The notes under the pieces: generated by a model
The model's input: the letters and a program-made list of their open reading frames with translations, nothing else
Told to the model about the DNA's origin: nothing
The model's database searches: none
Origin: Dongia sedimenti
GTDB taxonomy: Bacteria; Pseudomonadota; Alphaproteobacteria; Dongiales; Dongiaceae
Length of the DNA: 64,000 bases
Direction: 5' to 3'
Assembly (NCBI GenBank): GCA_030715195.1
Contig: JAUYVI010000009.1
Span: 158,011 to 222,010, forward strand
Position numbers and translations under genes: made by a program
Shown here: in pieces, positions 8,616-17,241 of the stretch
Layout: each line of letters starts with the position of its first letter
How positions within the stretch are numbered: the first letter of the stretch is position 1

Positions 8616-8642
8616 GGAACCCCGGACTTTTGGCAGGGTTCC
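8616..8642. promoter_or_regulatory. Symmetric divergent EcfG-type promoter between phyR and nepR
   Basis: On the plus strand GGAAC (8616-8620) is followed by 16 bases and GGTT (8637-8640). On the minus strand GGAAC (8642-8638) is followed by 16 bases and GGTT (8621-8618). Both resemble the EcfG consensus GGAAC-N16/17-CGTT, with G for the first -10 base. Each -35 therefore overlaps the other promoter's -10. EcfG-family sigma factors commonly transcribe their own cassette, so this site probably serves both phyR and nepR-ecfG. No transcription start data are available. Confidence 0.65.
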
Positions 8643-8806
8643 CTTTTTCGTGAAATATACGAAATTCGCAACCTTTCGCGGCCCGCCGGTCTTAATACAC
8701 CCGGGAGACATCCTGGTGCGCAGCGAGCGGCCGGCCGTCGGGGCGATTGGGCAATGACATACCAGAATACGGCGGCGCCGCATGCGGGCCGTCGGGGCGA
8801 GATCGG

Positions 8807-9040
8807 ATGATCGACAAGAAAGACGAGTCGATGAAGGCGCGGCCTGAAAAGCAGGCATCGGAAGGTGCAATGGACATCCCTCAGACGAGTAAGGTTAATC
8901 CCAATGCGAAGGCGCCGCCGGTGCAAGACCGCTGGTTCGATACACAGCTGAGCCGGATGTATGCCGATCTCGCTTCGGAGCCTTTGCCGAAGGAAATGAT
9001 GGCCCTGCTCGACAAGCTGAAGACCAACAAGACGCCATAA
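8807..9040 (+). CDS. nepR: Anti-sigma factor NepR
   Basis: A small 77-residue protein carrying the NepR signature in its C-terminal half: QLSRMYADLASEPLPKEMMALLDKL. This segment forms the two helices that hold EcfG and are captured by phosphorylated PhyR. The N-terminal 40 residues are low-complexity and charged, as in the family. The ATG at 8807 gives 77 residues; an internal ATG at 8831 would give a 69-residue form. The sigma-factor frame follows closely, and the pair is divergent from phyR. Confidence 0.92.
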   Translation: MIDKKDESMKARPEKQASEGAMDIPQTSKVNPNAKAPPVQDRWFDTQLSRMYADLASEPLPKEMMALLDKLKTNKTP

Positions 9041-9134
9041 CAATCTGCGGGTTACCGGGGTGGAAACCGCAATCGATCCGGCGTCCGCGCCGTCGGGAAT
9101 CAAGCCGGCCATTCCGGCCAAGGGTGAGGTACGA

Positions 9135-9734
9135 ATGGGTCAGCCGACCTTCGAGGAAATGTCGTCGGATATGCGCACCGCTCTGTTGGAGTCGGTACCG
9201 CATCTTCGCGCCTTTGCACGATCGCTGACGCGCAACCGCGACCAGGCGGATGACCTGGTGAACGATACGATCGTGCGCGCGATCGCCGCCTCCAATCAGT
9301 TCACCCCAGGTACGAACTTCCGCGCCTGGGTGTTCACGATCCTGCGTAACCTGTTCTACAATCAGGGTCGTCGCGGCAAAGCCCGCTTCTCCTCGATCGA
9401 CGATCTTAATGTCGATGAACCGTCGGAAAGCGCCACCCAGGAGGCGAGCCTCGAGTTCTGCGATTTCCGCCGCGCGTTCTGGCAATTGCCCGAGCATCAT
9501 CGCGAAGCGCTGATCCTGGTCGGCGCCAGCGGCCTCAACTATGAGGACGCCGCGCGAATTTGCGGCTGTCAGGTCGGCACCATGAAGAGCCGCGTCTCGC
9601 GTGCGCGCGCCGAGCTGCGCCGGATGATCGACGACGACGCGATCGTGGCGAAGCGCGGCGATACGAAGCCGATCACGGGCAAGGATCCGTTCGACCTCAT
9701 CCAGACTCGCGCGGCCCAGATTCGCGCAAAATAG
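9135..9734 (+). CDS. ecfG: RNA polymerase ECF sigma factor EcfG (general stress sigma factor)
   Basis: ECF sigma factor that directs the general stress regulon. It contains region 2 (RAFARSLTRNRDQADDLVNDTIVRAI, then FRAWVFTILRNLFYNQGRR) and region 4 (LPEHHREALILVGASGLNYEDAARICGCQVGTMKSRVSRAR). The start at 9135 is preferred because AAGGGTGAGG precedes it and the resulting 199 residues fit the family. A GTG at 9060 would add 25 residues with no obvious ribosome site. Cotranscription with nepR and the divergent phyR give the complete partner-switching cassette. Confidence 0.93.
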   Translation: MGQPTFEEMSSDMRTALLESVPHLRAFARSLTRNRDQADDLVNDTIVRAIAASNQFTPGTNFRAWVFTILRNLFYNQGRRGKARFSSIDDLNVDEPSESATQEASLEFCDFRRAFWQLPEHHREALILVGASGLNYEDAARICGCQVGTMKSRVSRARAELRRMIDDDAIVAKRGDTKPITGKDPFDLIQTRAAQIRAK

Positions 9735-9823
9735 GCCAGCTGTACACAGCTGCTTGAGTTTCAAGCCCCGGCAATGCTATTTCTCCAGGCGCCATCTGAG
9801 CGCGATCGGGGGAGTACAGTCGC

Positions 9824-11848
9824 TTGGCCAAGGTTATTACGCAGTTTCCGCGCAAGGTTCGGATCGTCGAGAACGTGTTCATTCCGATGTCCGACGGTGT
9901 ACAGCTGGCGGCCAAGCTCTGGCTGCCGGAAGACGCTGAGACCAATCCTGTTCCGGCCATCCTGGAATACGTCCCCTATCGCAAGCGTGAGGGTACGCGC
10001 AGCTACGACCAGGGCTCGCATATGTACTGGGCCGGCCATGGCTATGCCTGCCTGCGCCTCGACATCCGCGGCAGCGGCGACAGTGAAGGCCTGATCGACG
10101 ACGAATACACGCCGCAGGAACAAAAGGACGGCTGCGAGGCGATCGCCTGGATCGCGCGGCAAAGCTGGTGCGCCGGCAGCGTCGGCATGGTCGGCATCTC
10201 CTGGGGCGGATTCAACGGCTTACAGATCGCGGCGCTTCAGCCGCCGGCGCTGAAGACCGTCATCACGGTCGGGTCCACGGATGATCGCTATGCGACCGAT
10301 ATCCACTGGGTCGGTGGCTGCCTCTCCAAGGACAATTTCGACTGGTCGGCCACGATGCTGGCGAACAACGACTTGCCGCCCGATCCGGAGATCGTCGGCG
10401 AGAAGTGGCGCGCGATGTGGGACGAGCGCATCAAGCACAACAAGCCCTGGATCCTCACCTGGCTGAAGCATCAGCGCCGCGACGACTATTGGAAGCAAGG
10501 CTCGGTTTGCGAGGACTTCTCCAAGATCAATATCCCGGTTTATGCGGTGAACGGCTGGGCCGACAATTATTCGGAATCGATCCCGCGCCTGCTCGCCGGG
10601 TTGAGTGTGCCGTGCAAAGGCCTGATCGGCCCCTGGGCCCATTCCTACCCGCACCACGCGACGGTCAAGCCGGAGATCGGCTGGCTGCAGGAAGCCTTGC
10701 GCTGGTGGGACCAGTGGCTCAAGGGAAGGGACACCGGCATCATGGACGAGCCGCGCTATCGCGTCTGGATGCAGGAAAGCCTGCCGCCGAAGACCTGCTA
10801 CCACGAGCGTCCCGGTCGCTGGGTCGCGGAAGCCGAATGGCCTTCGAAAAACATCGCCTGGCGAAAGCTGCATCTCAATGCCGGCGGTGCGCTCGAGGAG
10901 CGGACGCGCCGCACCGCGCCGCTGCCCATCTGCTCGCCGCTTTGGGTCGGCATGGCGGCGGGCGAGGTCGGGCGCTATGGCGACCAGGCGGAATGGGCGA
11001 CTGACCAGCGCGAGGATGACGGCGGCTCGCTGGTGTTCGTGACCGAACCGCTGAAGGAGCGGCTGGAAATTCTCGGCGCCCCGCAGCTCGATCTTGCCTT
11101 CTCGTCCGACAAGCCGCTGGCGCTGGTCGCGGTGCGCTTGAACGATGTGGCGCCGGACGGCAGCTCGACCCGCGTCACCGTCGGCCTGCTCAATCTCAAT
11201 CACTTGAAGAGCCACGAGAAACCGGTCCGCCTGCGGCCGGGCACGCGCTACCAGACGACCGTCGATCTCGACGACATCGCCCATGCCTTTCCGGCCGGTC
11301 ATCGCATCGCGGTTTCGCTCTCGACGGTCTATTGGCCGATCGCCTGGCCATCGCCGGAACTGGTGACGCTGACCGTCTTCTCGGGCCGCACCGCTCTGCG
11401 TCTGCCGGTGCGGCCGGAGAACCCGGCGGATTCCGCCCTGCCGGCCTTCGGCGACCCGGAGCTGGCGGAAGACACGCCGGTCAACAAGCTCGAACCGTCG
11501 CCGCTCGGCCGCCGTACGGTGACGCGCGATCTCTTGACCGGAAAGATCACCGTCGATTTCCCGCGCTGGACCGGTCACACCGAGCTCACCGACATCGGCC
11601 AGACCGTCGATGGGCAAGCCCTTTGCCGCCACACCATCGTCGAGGGTGACCCGCTGTCCTCGGCGGTCGAAACCGAGTATCGCGTCCGCCTGAAGCGGCC
11701 CGACACGAGCGTCACGCACCACAGCACCGGCAGGATGACCTGCGACGCGACGCATTTCCGCGTCGAGGTCACGCTCGATGTTTATGAGAACGATACGAAG
11801 ATCTTCACCCGAAGCTGGGATCAGAGGATCAAGCGGGATTTCATGTAG
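9824..11848 (+). CDS. CocE/NonD-family hydrolase (X-Pro dipeptidyl-peptidase-like)
   Basis: A 674-residue serine hydrolase of the CocE/NonD group. The N-terminal alpha/beta-hydrolase domain opens with RIVENVFIPMSDGVQLAAKL. It carries LRLDIRGSGDSEG, the nucleophile elbow GISWGG (Ser near residue 125) and a likely catalytic His in GPWAHSYPHH. The C-terminal half (from about 300) is the beta-rich X-Pro peptidase C-terminal domain, with YRTVDLDDIAHAF-like strands and FPAGHRIAVSLS. Members hydrolyse esters or amides such as cocaine or acyl-amino acids; the substrate here is unknown. The TTG start at 9824 is used because GGGGGAG lies upstream and the conserved N-terminus would be lost at the next ATG. 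No signal peptide is visible. Confidence 0.85.
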   Translation: MAKVITQFPRKVRIVENVFIPMSDGVQLAAKLWLPEDAETNPVPAILEYVPYRKREGTRSYDQGSHMYWAGHGYACLRLDIRGSGDSEGLIDDEYTPQEQKDGCEAIAWIARQSWCAGSVGMVGISWGGFNGLQIAALQPPALKTVITVGSTDDRYATDIHWVGGCLSKDNFDWSATMLANNDLPPDPEIVGEKWRAMWDERIKHNKPWILTWLKHQRRDDYWKQGSVCEDFSKINIPVYAVNGWADNYSESIPRLLAGLSVPCKGLIGPWAHSYPHHATVKPEIGWLQEALRWWDQWLKGRDTGIMDEPRYRVWMQESLPPKTCYHERPGRWVAEAEWPSKNIAWRKLHLNAGGALEERTRRTAPLPICSPLWVGMAAGEVGRYGDQAEWATDQREDDGGSLVFVTEPLKERLEILGAPQLDLAFSSDKPLALVAVRLNDVAPDGSSTRVTVGLLNLNHLKSHEKPVRLRPGTRYQTTVDLDDIAHAFPAGHRIAVSLSTVYWPIAWPSPELVTLTVFSGRTALRLPVRPENPADSALPAFGDPELAEDTPVNKLEPSPLGRRTVTRDLLTGKITVDFPRWTGHTELTDIGQTVDGQALCRHTIVEGDPLSSAVETEYRVRLKRPDTSVTHHSTGRMTCDATHFRVEVTLDVYENDTKIFTRSWDQRIKRDFM

Positions 11849-11850
11849 CG

Positions 11851-12417
11851 CTACCGGCCGATGCGCCGGATGAAGGTCTCGAATCCGGCCAGCTGCTGCT
11901 TGATGATGTCGCGGCTGGCTTGGTCGGTGAGCTTCAGATCGCCGTCGAACTTGGTCTGGGCGGAGCCGACGAACACTTCCGGCCGATTGAAGACCAGGGC
12001 TTCCAGGAAGACCATCACCTGGCGCAGGTGATACTGCATCCGTACCCCGCCGAGCGCGCCGCCCGAGGCCGACTGCAGCAGGATCGGCTTGCCGGCAAAG
12101 GGCTGCTCCTTCAGCCGCGACAGCCAGTCGATGGCGTTCTTCAGCGCGCCGGGAATCGAATAATTGTATTCTGGCGAGCAGATGATCAGGCCGTCAGCCT
12201 TGCGGATCGCATCGGCCATGTCGGTGACCGGCTTTGCAAATCCTTCCGCCTGCAGATCGGCGTTGTAGAGCGGAATCTCGGCGATGCCCGACAGTGCTTG
12301 GATCGACATCGCGGAAGGCGCCAGCTCCGGCAAGCTCCGTTGGACCGCCGCGTTGAACGAGCCCTTGCGCAGGCTGCCGCAGATCGAGACGACGCTGAGG
12401 GGAGGCGTTTCGGACAT
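11851..12417 (-). CDS. NADPH-dependent FMN reductase (chromate/quinone reductase family)
   Basis: A 188-residue flavodoxin-like oxidoreductase. It shows the FMN phosphate loop CGSLRKGSFN (residues 13-22), the conserved SPEYNYSIPGALKNAIDWLSR segment contacting the flavin, and the SGGALGGVR loop. Such enzymes reduce FMN, quinones, azo dyes or chromate with NAD(P)H. The start at 12417 has AAGGAACT upstream on the coding strand; the longer frame to 12522 has no such signal. The gene is convergent with the hydrolase (2 bases apart) and divergent from the cyclase gene. Confidence 0.88.
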   Translation of the reverse strand: MSETPPLSVVSICGSLRKGSFNAAVQRSLPELAPSAMSIQALSGIAEIPLYNADLQAEGFAKPVTDMADAIRKADGLIICSPEYNYSIPGALKNAIDWLSRLKEQPFAGKPILLQSASGGALGGVRMQYHLRQVMVFLEALVFNRPEVFVGSAQTKFDGDLKLTDQASRDIIKQQLAGFETFIRRIGR

Positions 12418-12533
12418 CGCAGTTCCTTTCGGGAGCTTGGTTACGGAAGTAGCAATGGCCAAGATTGCTATAGGGTTGCGTCCGGGGCCATGCGACAATA
12501 GCGGGCAGTGCAAGTCAGCCACGGGGGGAGCCG

Positions 12534-14132
12534 ATGGCCAACGTAGCGACCACGGTCGGCACCAAGCCGCGCGCCGAGAGCAAGAAAGCCAATCTGCCCC
12601 GCGTGATCGCGCTGGTCCTGCTGCTATTGGTCGGGTTGCCCCTTGCGGTCTGGCTCGATCTTCGCGCGCTCTCGGGCGGCATCCTGAAAGAGCAGGCCTT
12701 CCAGACCGGTAAGATCATCGACGACATGCGCGGCTTCTATGCCTCCGATGTCGTCGCGCGGGTCCTGGCCGCGCACCAGCAGGTGAAGCCGGTTCACAAC
12801 TACACCGAGATCGACGGCGCCATTCCGATCCCGGCGACGCTGTCGATCGAGCTCGGCCATCGGATCAGCGCCCGCAACGCCGCCGTCCAATACCGCTTCG
12901 TATCGGATTTCCCGTTCAAGGGTCGCGAGGCGCATGCGCTCGACGGCTTCGAAACCGCCGCGCTCGCCAGCCTGCGGGCCAACCCGAAGCAGCAGATTGT
13001 GCAGGTTGCGGGTTCGATTTTCGACCGCAACGTCCGCATGGTGAGCCCGGTGATGATGGGTGAAGCCTGCGTCGCCTGTCACAACAGTCATCCCGACAGC
13101 CCGAAGAAGGATTGGAAGGTCGGCGACGTGCGTGGCATCCAGGAGATCACCGTCCAGCAGCCGCTGGCCGCCAACATCTTCGCCTTCAAGTATTCGCTGA
13201 TCTACTTCGCGATTGCGGCCTTTAGCGGGATCGCCTTCATCCGCATGCAGCGCCGTCAGTCGGCGACGATCACCGAGATGAACAACGACCTGACCGTCGC
13301 CAACGAATACCTCGCGACGGTTTCGATGAAGATCGCCCGCTATCTGCCGCCGCAGATCTACCGCAGCATCTTCAGCGGCGAGCGCGATGCGACGATCCAG
13401 ACCGAGCGCAAGAAGCTGACGATCTTCTTCTCCGACATCCAGGATTTCACCGGCACCACCGAGCGCCTGCAGCCGGAGGAACTGACCGAGCTGCTGAACG
13501 AGTATCTGACCGAAATGTCGCGGATCGCCCTGTTCCACGGCGGCACGATCGACAAGTTCATCGGCGATGCGATGCTGGTTTTCTTCGGCGATCCGGAGAC
13601 CAAGGGTGTCGAGGAGGATGCCCGCGCCTGCCTGCTGATGGCGGTCGATATGCAGCGCCGCCTGCGGGAGCTCAATGCCCAATGGCGCCGGCGCGGCATC
13701 GAGAATCCGTTCCGGGCCCGCATGGGCATTAACACCGGCTACTGCAATGTCGGCAATTTCGGCAGCGCCGACCGCATGGACTACACGATCATCGGCGCCG
13801 AGGCGAACCTCGCAGCCCGCCTGCAGGCGATCGCCGAGCCCAACGGAATCGTGCTCGCCTACGAGACCTATACGATCGTGCGCGACTTGGTGCGCGCCAA
13901 GCCTCTGGCGCCGATCCAGATGAAAGGCATCAGCCGTCCGGTCGTGCCTTATGCGGTGGAAGGATTGCTGGGCGAACTCGCGCAACGGACACGCGTGATC
14001 AGTGAGCACGAAACCGGCGTCGATCTCTTCGTGGATCTCGACGTGATCGACCGGGAGACCGCGGCGCGCACCATCCGCACGCTGCAGCAGGCTTTGGATG
14101 CGCTTGATGCGAAGCAGGCGGCGCAAACCTAA
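12534..14132 (+). CDS. Membrane adenylate/guanylate cyclase with a haem-binding-type (DUF3365) sensor
   Basis: A 532-residue class III nucleotide cyclase. A membrane segment (residues 21-42) is followed by a periplasmic Tll0287/DUF3365-like domain ending in the c-type haem motif CVACH (Cys179, Cys182, His183) and KVGDVRGIQEITV. A second membrane segment (about 213-236), a short helical linker and the cyclase domain (about 285-465) follow. Metal aspartates are Asp301 in FFSDIQDF and Asp345 in FIGDAML, and MDYTIIGAEANLAAR supplies base- and transition-state-contacting residues. It probably makes cAMP in response to redox, a diatomic gas or a ligand at the haem. It overlaps the convergent ATPase gene by four bases. 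Confidence 0.88.
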   Translation: MANVATTVGTKPRAESKKANLPRVIALVLLLLVGLPLAVWLDLRALSGGILKEQAFQTGKIIDDMRGFYASDVVARVLAAHQQVKPVHNYTEIDGAIPIPATLSIELGHRISARNAAVQYRFVSDFPFKGREAHALDGFETAALASLRANPKQQIVQVAGSIFDRNVRMVSPVMMGEACVACHNSHPDSPKKDWKVGDVRGIQEITVQQPLAANIFAFKYSLIYFAIAAFSGIAFIRMQRRQSATITEMNNDLTVANEYLATVSMKIARYLPPQIYRSIFSGERDATIQTERKKLTIFFSDIQDFTGTTERLQPEELTELLNEYLTEMSRIALFHGGTIDKFIGDAMLVFFGDPETKGVEEDARACLLMAVDMQRRLRELNAQWRRRGIENPFRARMGINTGYCNVGNFGSADRMDYTIIGAEANLAARLQAIAEPNGIVLAYETYTIVRDLVRAKPLAPIQMKGISRPVVPYAVEGLLGELAQRTRVISEHETGVDLFVDLDVIDRETAARTIRTLQQALDALDAKQAAQT

Positions 14133-14872
14133 AGCCGCCCAGCCTCGATGATGCGCTTCAGGAAGGCGCGCGTCCGCTCGTCATGGGGATCGCCGAAGAT
14201 CTGCTCCGGCGGGCCTTCCTCGTGGATCACGCCTTCATGCAGGAAGCAGACCTTGGAGGCGACTTCGCGCGCGAAACCCATCTCGTGGGTGGCCAGCAGC
14301 ATGGTCATGCCCTGGCCGGCAAGATCGCGGACGATGTTCAGCACTTCGGAGACCAGCTCCGGATCCAGCGCGGAGGTGATCTCGTCGAGCAGCAGGAGCT
14401 TCGGTTCCATGGCGAGCGCCCGGGTGATGGCGACGCGCTGCTGCTGGCCGCCCGAGAGGCGGTCCGGATAGGCGGTCGCCTTGGCCTCTAGGCCGATCCG
14501 CTTCAGCAGCGCCATCGCCTTGGCCTCCGCTTCGGCACGGCCCACCTTCAGCACCTTGATCGGCGCCAGCGTCACGTTCTCGAGCACCGACATATGCGGG
14601 AACAGGTTGAAGGCCTGGAACACGATGCCGACCTGCTGCCGCAGCTTGTTGACATCGACGCCCGGGCCGGAGACACGGTCGTCCTCCAGGCGTATTTCTC
14701 CGCCCTGGATCGGGTCGAGTCCGTTGATGCAGCGGAGCAGGGTGGACTTGCCGCAGCCGGACGGGCCGATCAGGCAGACCACCTGATGCTCGTTGACCGA
14801 GAGGTCGAGACCGCGCAGCACTTCATGATCGCCGTAGCGTTTGTGAACGTCGCGCATCTCGAGGAAGGCCAT
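14129..14872 (-). CDS. Polar amino-acid ABC transporter ATP-binding protein (GlnQ/HisP type)
   Basis: A 247-residue ATPase of the polar amino-acid uptake family. It has Walker A GPSGCGKST (about residues 35-43), Q-loop FQAFNLFPHMSV, signature LSGGQQQRVAITRAL, Walker B LLLLDEITSAL and switch histidine in LATHEM. The ITSALDPE variant after Walker B is common in GlnQ relatives. The start at 14872 is seven bases after the permease stop codon, so it is coupled to the permease and lies last in a binding protein-permease-ATPase operon. Confidence 0.92.
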   Translation of the reverse strand: MAFLEMRDVHKRYGDHEVLRGLDLSVNEHQVVCLIGPSGCGKSTLLRCINGLDPIQGGEIRLEDDRVSGPGVDVNKLRQQVGIVFQAFNLFPHMSVLENVTLAPIKVLKVGRAEAEAKAMALLKRIGLEAKATAYPDRLSGGQQQRVAITRALAMEPKLLLLDEITSALDPELVSEVLNIVRDLAGQGMTMLLATHEMGFAREVASKVCFLHEGVIHEEGPPEQIFGDPHDERTRAFLKRIIEAGRL

Positions 14873-14879
14873 GCGACGG

Positions 14880-16052
14880 TCAGCCTCCGGCCCGGATGCG
14901 CGCATTGTCGCGCTCGATCAGCTTATCGACGAAGCGCGCCTGCGGGATGGTGATCAGCACGAACAGGATGGCGACGATGGTGACGGCGGAAAGATTGAAG
15001 GCGTTGGAGGCGATGATGCGCGACTGGTTGAAGGCATCGACCACGCCGATCACCTGCACCAGCGCCGTGTCCTTCTGCAGGCCGATGAAGTCGTTCAGCA
15101 GCGGCGCGCCGATCCGGCGCACCGCCTGCGGCACCACGACATAGCGCATGGTTTGCAGGTAGGAGAGGCCGAGCGAGCGCGCGGCGGCAACCTGGCTCCA
15201 ATGGATGCTTTCGATGCCGGAGCGATAGACCTCGGCCACGTAGGCGCCGTAGGTCAGCGTGAGCGCCAGGATGCAATACCAGGTCAGCGGAATCTTCGCA
15301 TATTCGGCGGCCGCCGCCGGATCGACGAACAGACCGGCGATCGGCGTGATGATGAGGGCCGGCAGGCCGGAAAGCGGCAGGCCGAAGCCGACCAGATAGA
15401 GCGTTACGATGGCAGGGAGGCCGCGGAACACGTCGCAATAGATGATCGCGAGCGCCCGGATCGGCAGGCCGGCTGCGCCGGGCAGCAGGCGGAGGATCGC
15501 GACGATCAGGCCCCAGACCAGCACCAGGATTTCGGCGATCACGAAGATGAAGACGTTGTTCCAGAACGCCTTCAGCACCAAGGGCCACTTCTGCAGCATC
15601 AGCGGCAGGAAGAAGAAGGTCGAGCCCACCGAGGCATCGTTCATCAGGATGAAGCAGACCGTGCCCATAGCGATCAGCAGAAAGGTGCCCCAGCCGAAGG
15701 TCAGCACCGCGCTGTCCTTCGCCGCGGCGGTGTCGATGCGCGCATGCACGACATCGCCGGCGGCCTGGAACCGTTGTGCCTTGCGCGAGAGGGACATGGC
15801 GCGCAGGGAAGGCCAGAGCAGGATCGCCGAGACGACGATGGTGCCGATGAGCGGGATCTCCCAGGCGCCGGCATAGACGCCGAGATGCACCAGCGCGCGC
15901 CGTACCAGGACGGTGGCGCCGAAGGCGGCAAGCACGCAGAGCGCTCCGAACAGCAGCGCGGCGAGGGAGAGACCGTCGGCTCGTTGGCGGGTTCCGTTCA
16001 CGGCGGCGCGATGCCGCGGCAACGAAGGAACGTCAGGACTTGACTGAGTCAC
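14880..16052 (-). CDS. Polar amino-acid ABC transporter permease
   Basis: A 390-residue inner-membrane permease of the HisMQ/GlnP class, longer than the usual 220 residues because of an N-terminal extension with two or three extra membrane segments (about residues 28-80 and 117-140). The transport core follows, with the EAA loop ESIHWSQVAAARSLGLSYLQ and VVVPQAVRRIGAPLLNDFIGL, which contacts the ATPase. The predicted start is GTG at 16052. An operator-like sequence, ACTTGACTGAGTCA, overlaps this start codon. A 15-base stem-loop lies between the upstream binding-protein gene and this gene. Confidence 0.88.
   Translation of the reverse strand: MTQSSPDVPSLPRHRAAVNGTRQRADGLSLAALLFGALCVLAAFGATVLVRRALVHLGVYAGAWEIPLIGTIVVSAILLWPSLRAMSLSRKAQRFQAAGDVVHARIDTAAAKDSAVLTFGWGTFLLIAMGTVCFILMNDASVGSTFFFLPLMLQKWPLVLKAFWNNVFIFVIAEILVLVWGLIVAILRLLPGAAGLPIRALAIIYCDVFRGLPAIVTLYLVGFGLPLSGLPALIITPIAGLFVDPAAAAEYAKIPLTWYCILALTLTYGAYVAEVYRSGIESIHWSQVAAARSLGLSYLQTMRYVVVPQAVRRIGAPLLNDFIGLQKDTALVQVIGVVDAFNQSRIIASNAFNLSAVTIVAILFVLITIPQARFVDKLIERDNARIRAGG
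16038..16051. promoter_or_regulatory. Second copy of the MarR-GNAT operator core, overlapping the permease start
   Basis: The 14 bases ACTTGACTGAGTCA are identical to 2592-2605, the core of the palindrome before the MarR-GNAT gene; only the outer right arm differs. The site covers the GTG start of the amino-acid permease. A related GAGTCAAGT half-site lies at 17209-17217, upstream of the binding-protein gene. The recurrence suggests the regulator may also act on this transporter, but a site inside the reading frame could also be chance. Confidence 0.35.
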
Positions 16053-16070
16053 GATCTCGGGCGGGACGGA

Positions 16071-16103
16071 TTTCCCGGTCGCGGCGACGCCGCGACCGGG
16101 AAA
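16071..16103 (-). other. Perfect 15-bp stem-loop between binding-protein and permease genes
   Basis: Arms 16071-16085 and 16089-16103 are exact complements around a three-base loop. It sits just after the binding-protein stop codon (16116) in the direction of transcription, before the permease start. No T-run follows, so processing or mRNA stabilisation with reduced downstream expression is more likely than complete termination. Confidence 0.65.
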
Positions 16104-16115
16104 ATACCTTTCTGC

Positions 16116-17045
16116 TTACGGGTTCCAGACGGGAACGTCGGCCGGATCTTTGCCCCACGCTGCGGCCAGGTATTTCTGGCCCAGCTTCTTGATCGTGCCG
16201 TCGTCGATGATCGCCTGGATGATCTTGTCGATCGTGGCGTTGTTGGCGCCACCCTTCGGATAGAGCCCGCCGTAGGACTCGCCGGTCTTGTACTGGCCCA
16301 TCACCTTGACCTTGCCCTGGCTGTTCACTTCCTCAGCCAGCACGATGGAGGTATCGGTGATCGCGGCGTCGATCTGTCCGGCGCGCAGAGCGGTGAACAT
16401 GTCGCCCTGGTCCGGATAGACCTGCACCTTGGTCAGCTTCAGCGTATCGGTCGCGAAGGCGGCGCCCGTAGTCGCCTGCTGCACGCCGACGGTCACGTCC
16501 TTGATCGTCTTGTCGTCAATCGGCTTGTCGGCGCGGGCCAGGACCGCGATGTCCGAGCTGAAATAGGGGACCGAGAAGTCCACGACCTTCTTGCGCTCGT
16601 CGGTGATCGAAATCTCGGAGAAGGCGACGTCGAAGCCGGAGGTCTGGCCGGTGACCAGCGGATCCCAGCCGACATTGACAACCTGCAGCGTCTCGAAGCC
16701 GGCGCGATAGGCGATCTCGGCCGCCAGGCAGTATTCCATGCCGTCCTTGATCGATTCCGGCGTATCGCCGTTCCACCAGATCGGGGCGGGCAGGGAGACT
16801 TCCACGGTCAGCTGGCCGGCCTTGGCCGGGCTGGCGATCGGGATCGAGCCCTTCGGCCCCACCACGTCGCAATTGCCGATCTTGGCGCCGCTCGCCGCCG
16901 GCGCGGTGGTGGCGGCCTCGTTCGTCGTGGTCGCGGCCGGCGCAGTCGATTGCTGCTCCTGAGCGGCCTGCTCTTCCTTCTTCTCGCCGCATCCGGCCAG
17001 CAGAAAAGCGGCCAGCAGGGCACAGGTTGCTGTGCGGATGATCAT
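16116..17045 (-). CDS. Amino-acid ABC transporter substrate-binding lipoprotein
   Basis: A 309-residue periplasmic receptor anchored as a lipoprotein. The signal peptide ends in the lipobox LLAGC (Cys near residue 19), followed by a low-complexity Ala/Thr/Gln linker to about residue 55. The SBP_bac_3 fold then begins (GQLTVEVSLPAPIWWNG). The motif TSGFDVAFSEISITDERKKVVDFS near the middle is characteristic of polar amino-acid receptors, as is DKTIKDVTVGVQQATTG. It is the first gene of an operon with the permease and ATPase downstream on the minus strand. The transported amino acid cannot be assigned. Confidence 0.92.
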   Translation of the reverse strand: MIIRTATCALLAAFLLAGCGEKKEEQAAQEQQSTAPAATTTNEAATTAPAASGAKIGNCDVVGPKGSIPIASPAKAGQLTVEVSLPAPIWWNGDTPESIKDGMEYCLAAEIAYRAGFETLQVVNVGWDPLVTGQTSGFDVAFSEISITDERKKVVDFSVPYFSSDIAVLARADKPIDDKTIKDVTVGVQQATTGAAFATDTLKLTKVQVYPDQGDMFTALRAGQIDAAITDTSIVLAEEVNSQGKVKVMGQYKTGESYGGLYPKGGANNATIDKIIQAIIDDGTIKKLGQKYLAAAWGKDPADVPVWNP

Positions 17046-17241
17046 CGAACCCCTCCTATCGCGGTTTTTATGGGAGAAAGCGCCATGCTTCCCCGTCGGC
17101 TCAGTGGATCGGCCTTGTATAGGCCGATGCGCGGCGATTCTGGAAGCCTTCCCCGGCGGCGCTCCACCGCTGGAGCGCCTCGGGGCATCCGATCAAGCCG
17201 TGCAGGTTGAGTCAAGTGCGTTGTGCTTTCGCGCTGCGCGG

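Noticed and set aside
9737..9752. CAGCTGT-AC-ACAGCTG palindrome after ecfG
   Set aside because: Too short, with no T-run or obvious target gene, to call as terminator or operator.
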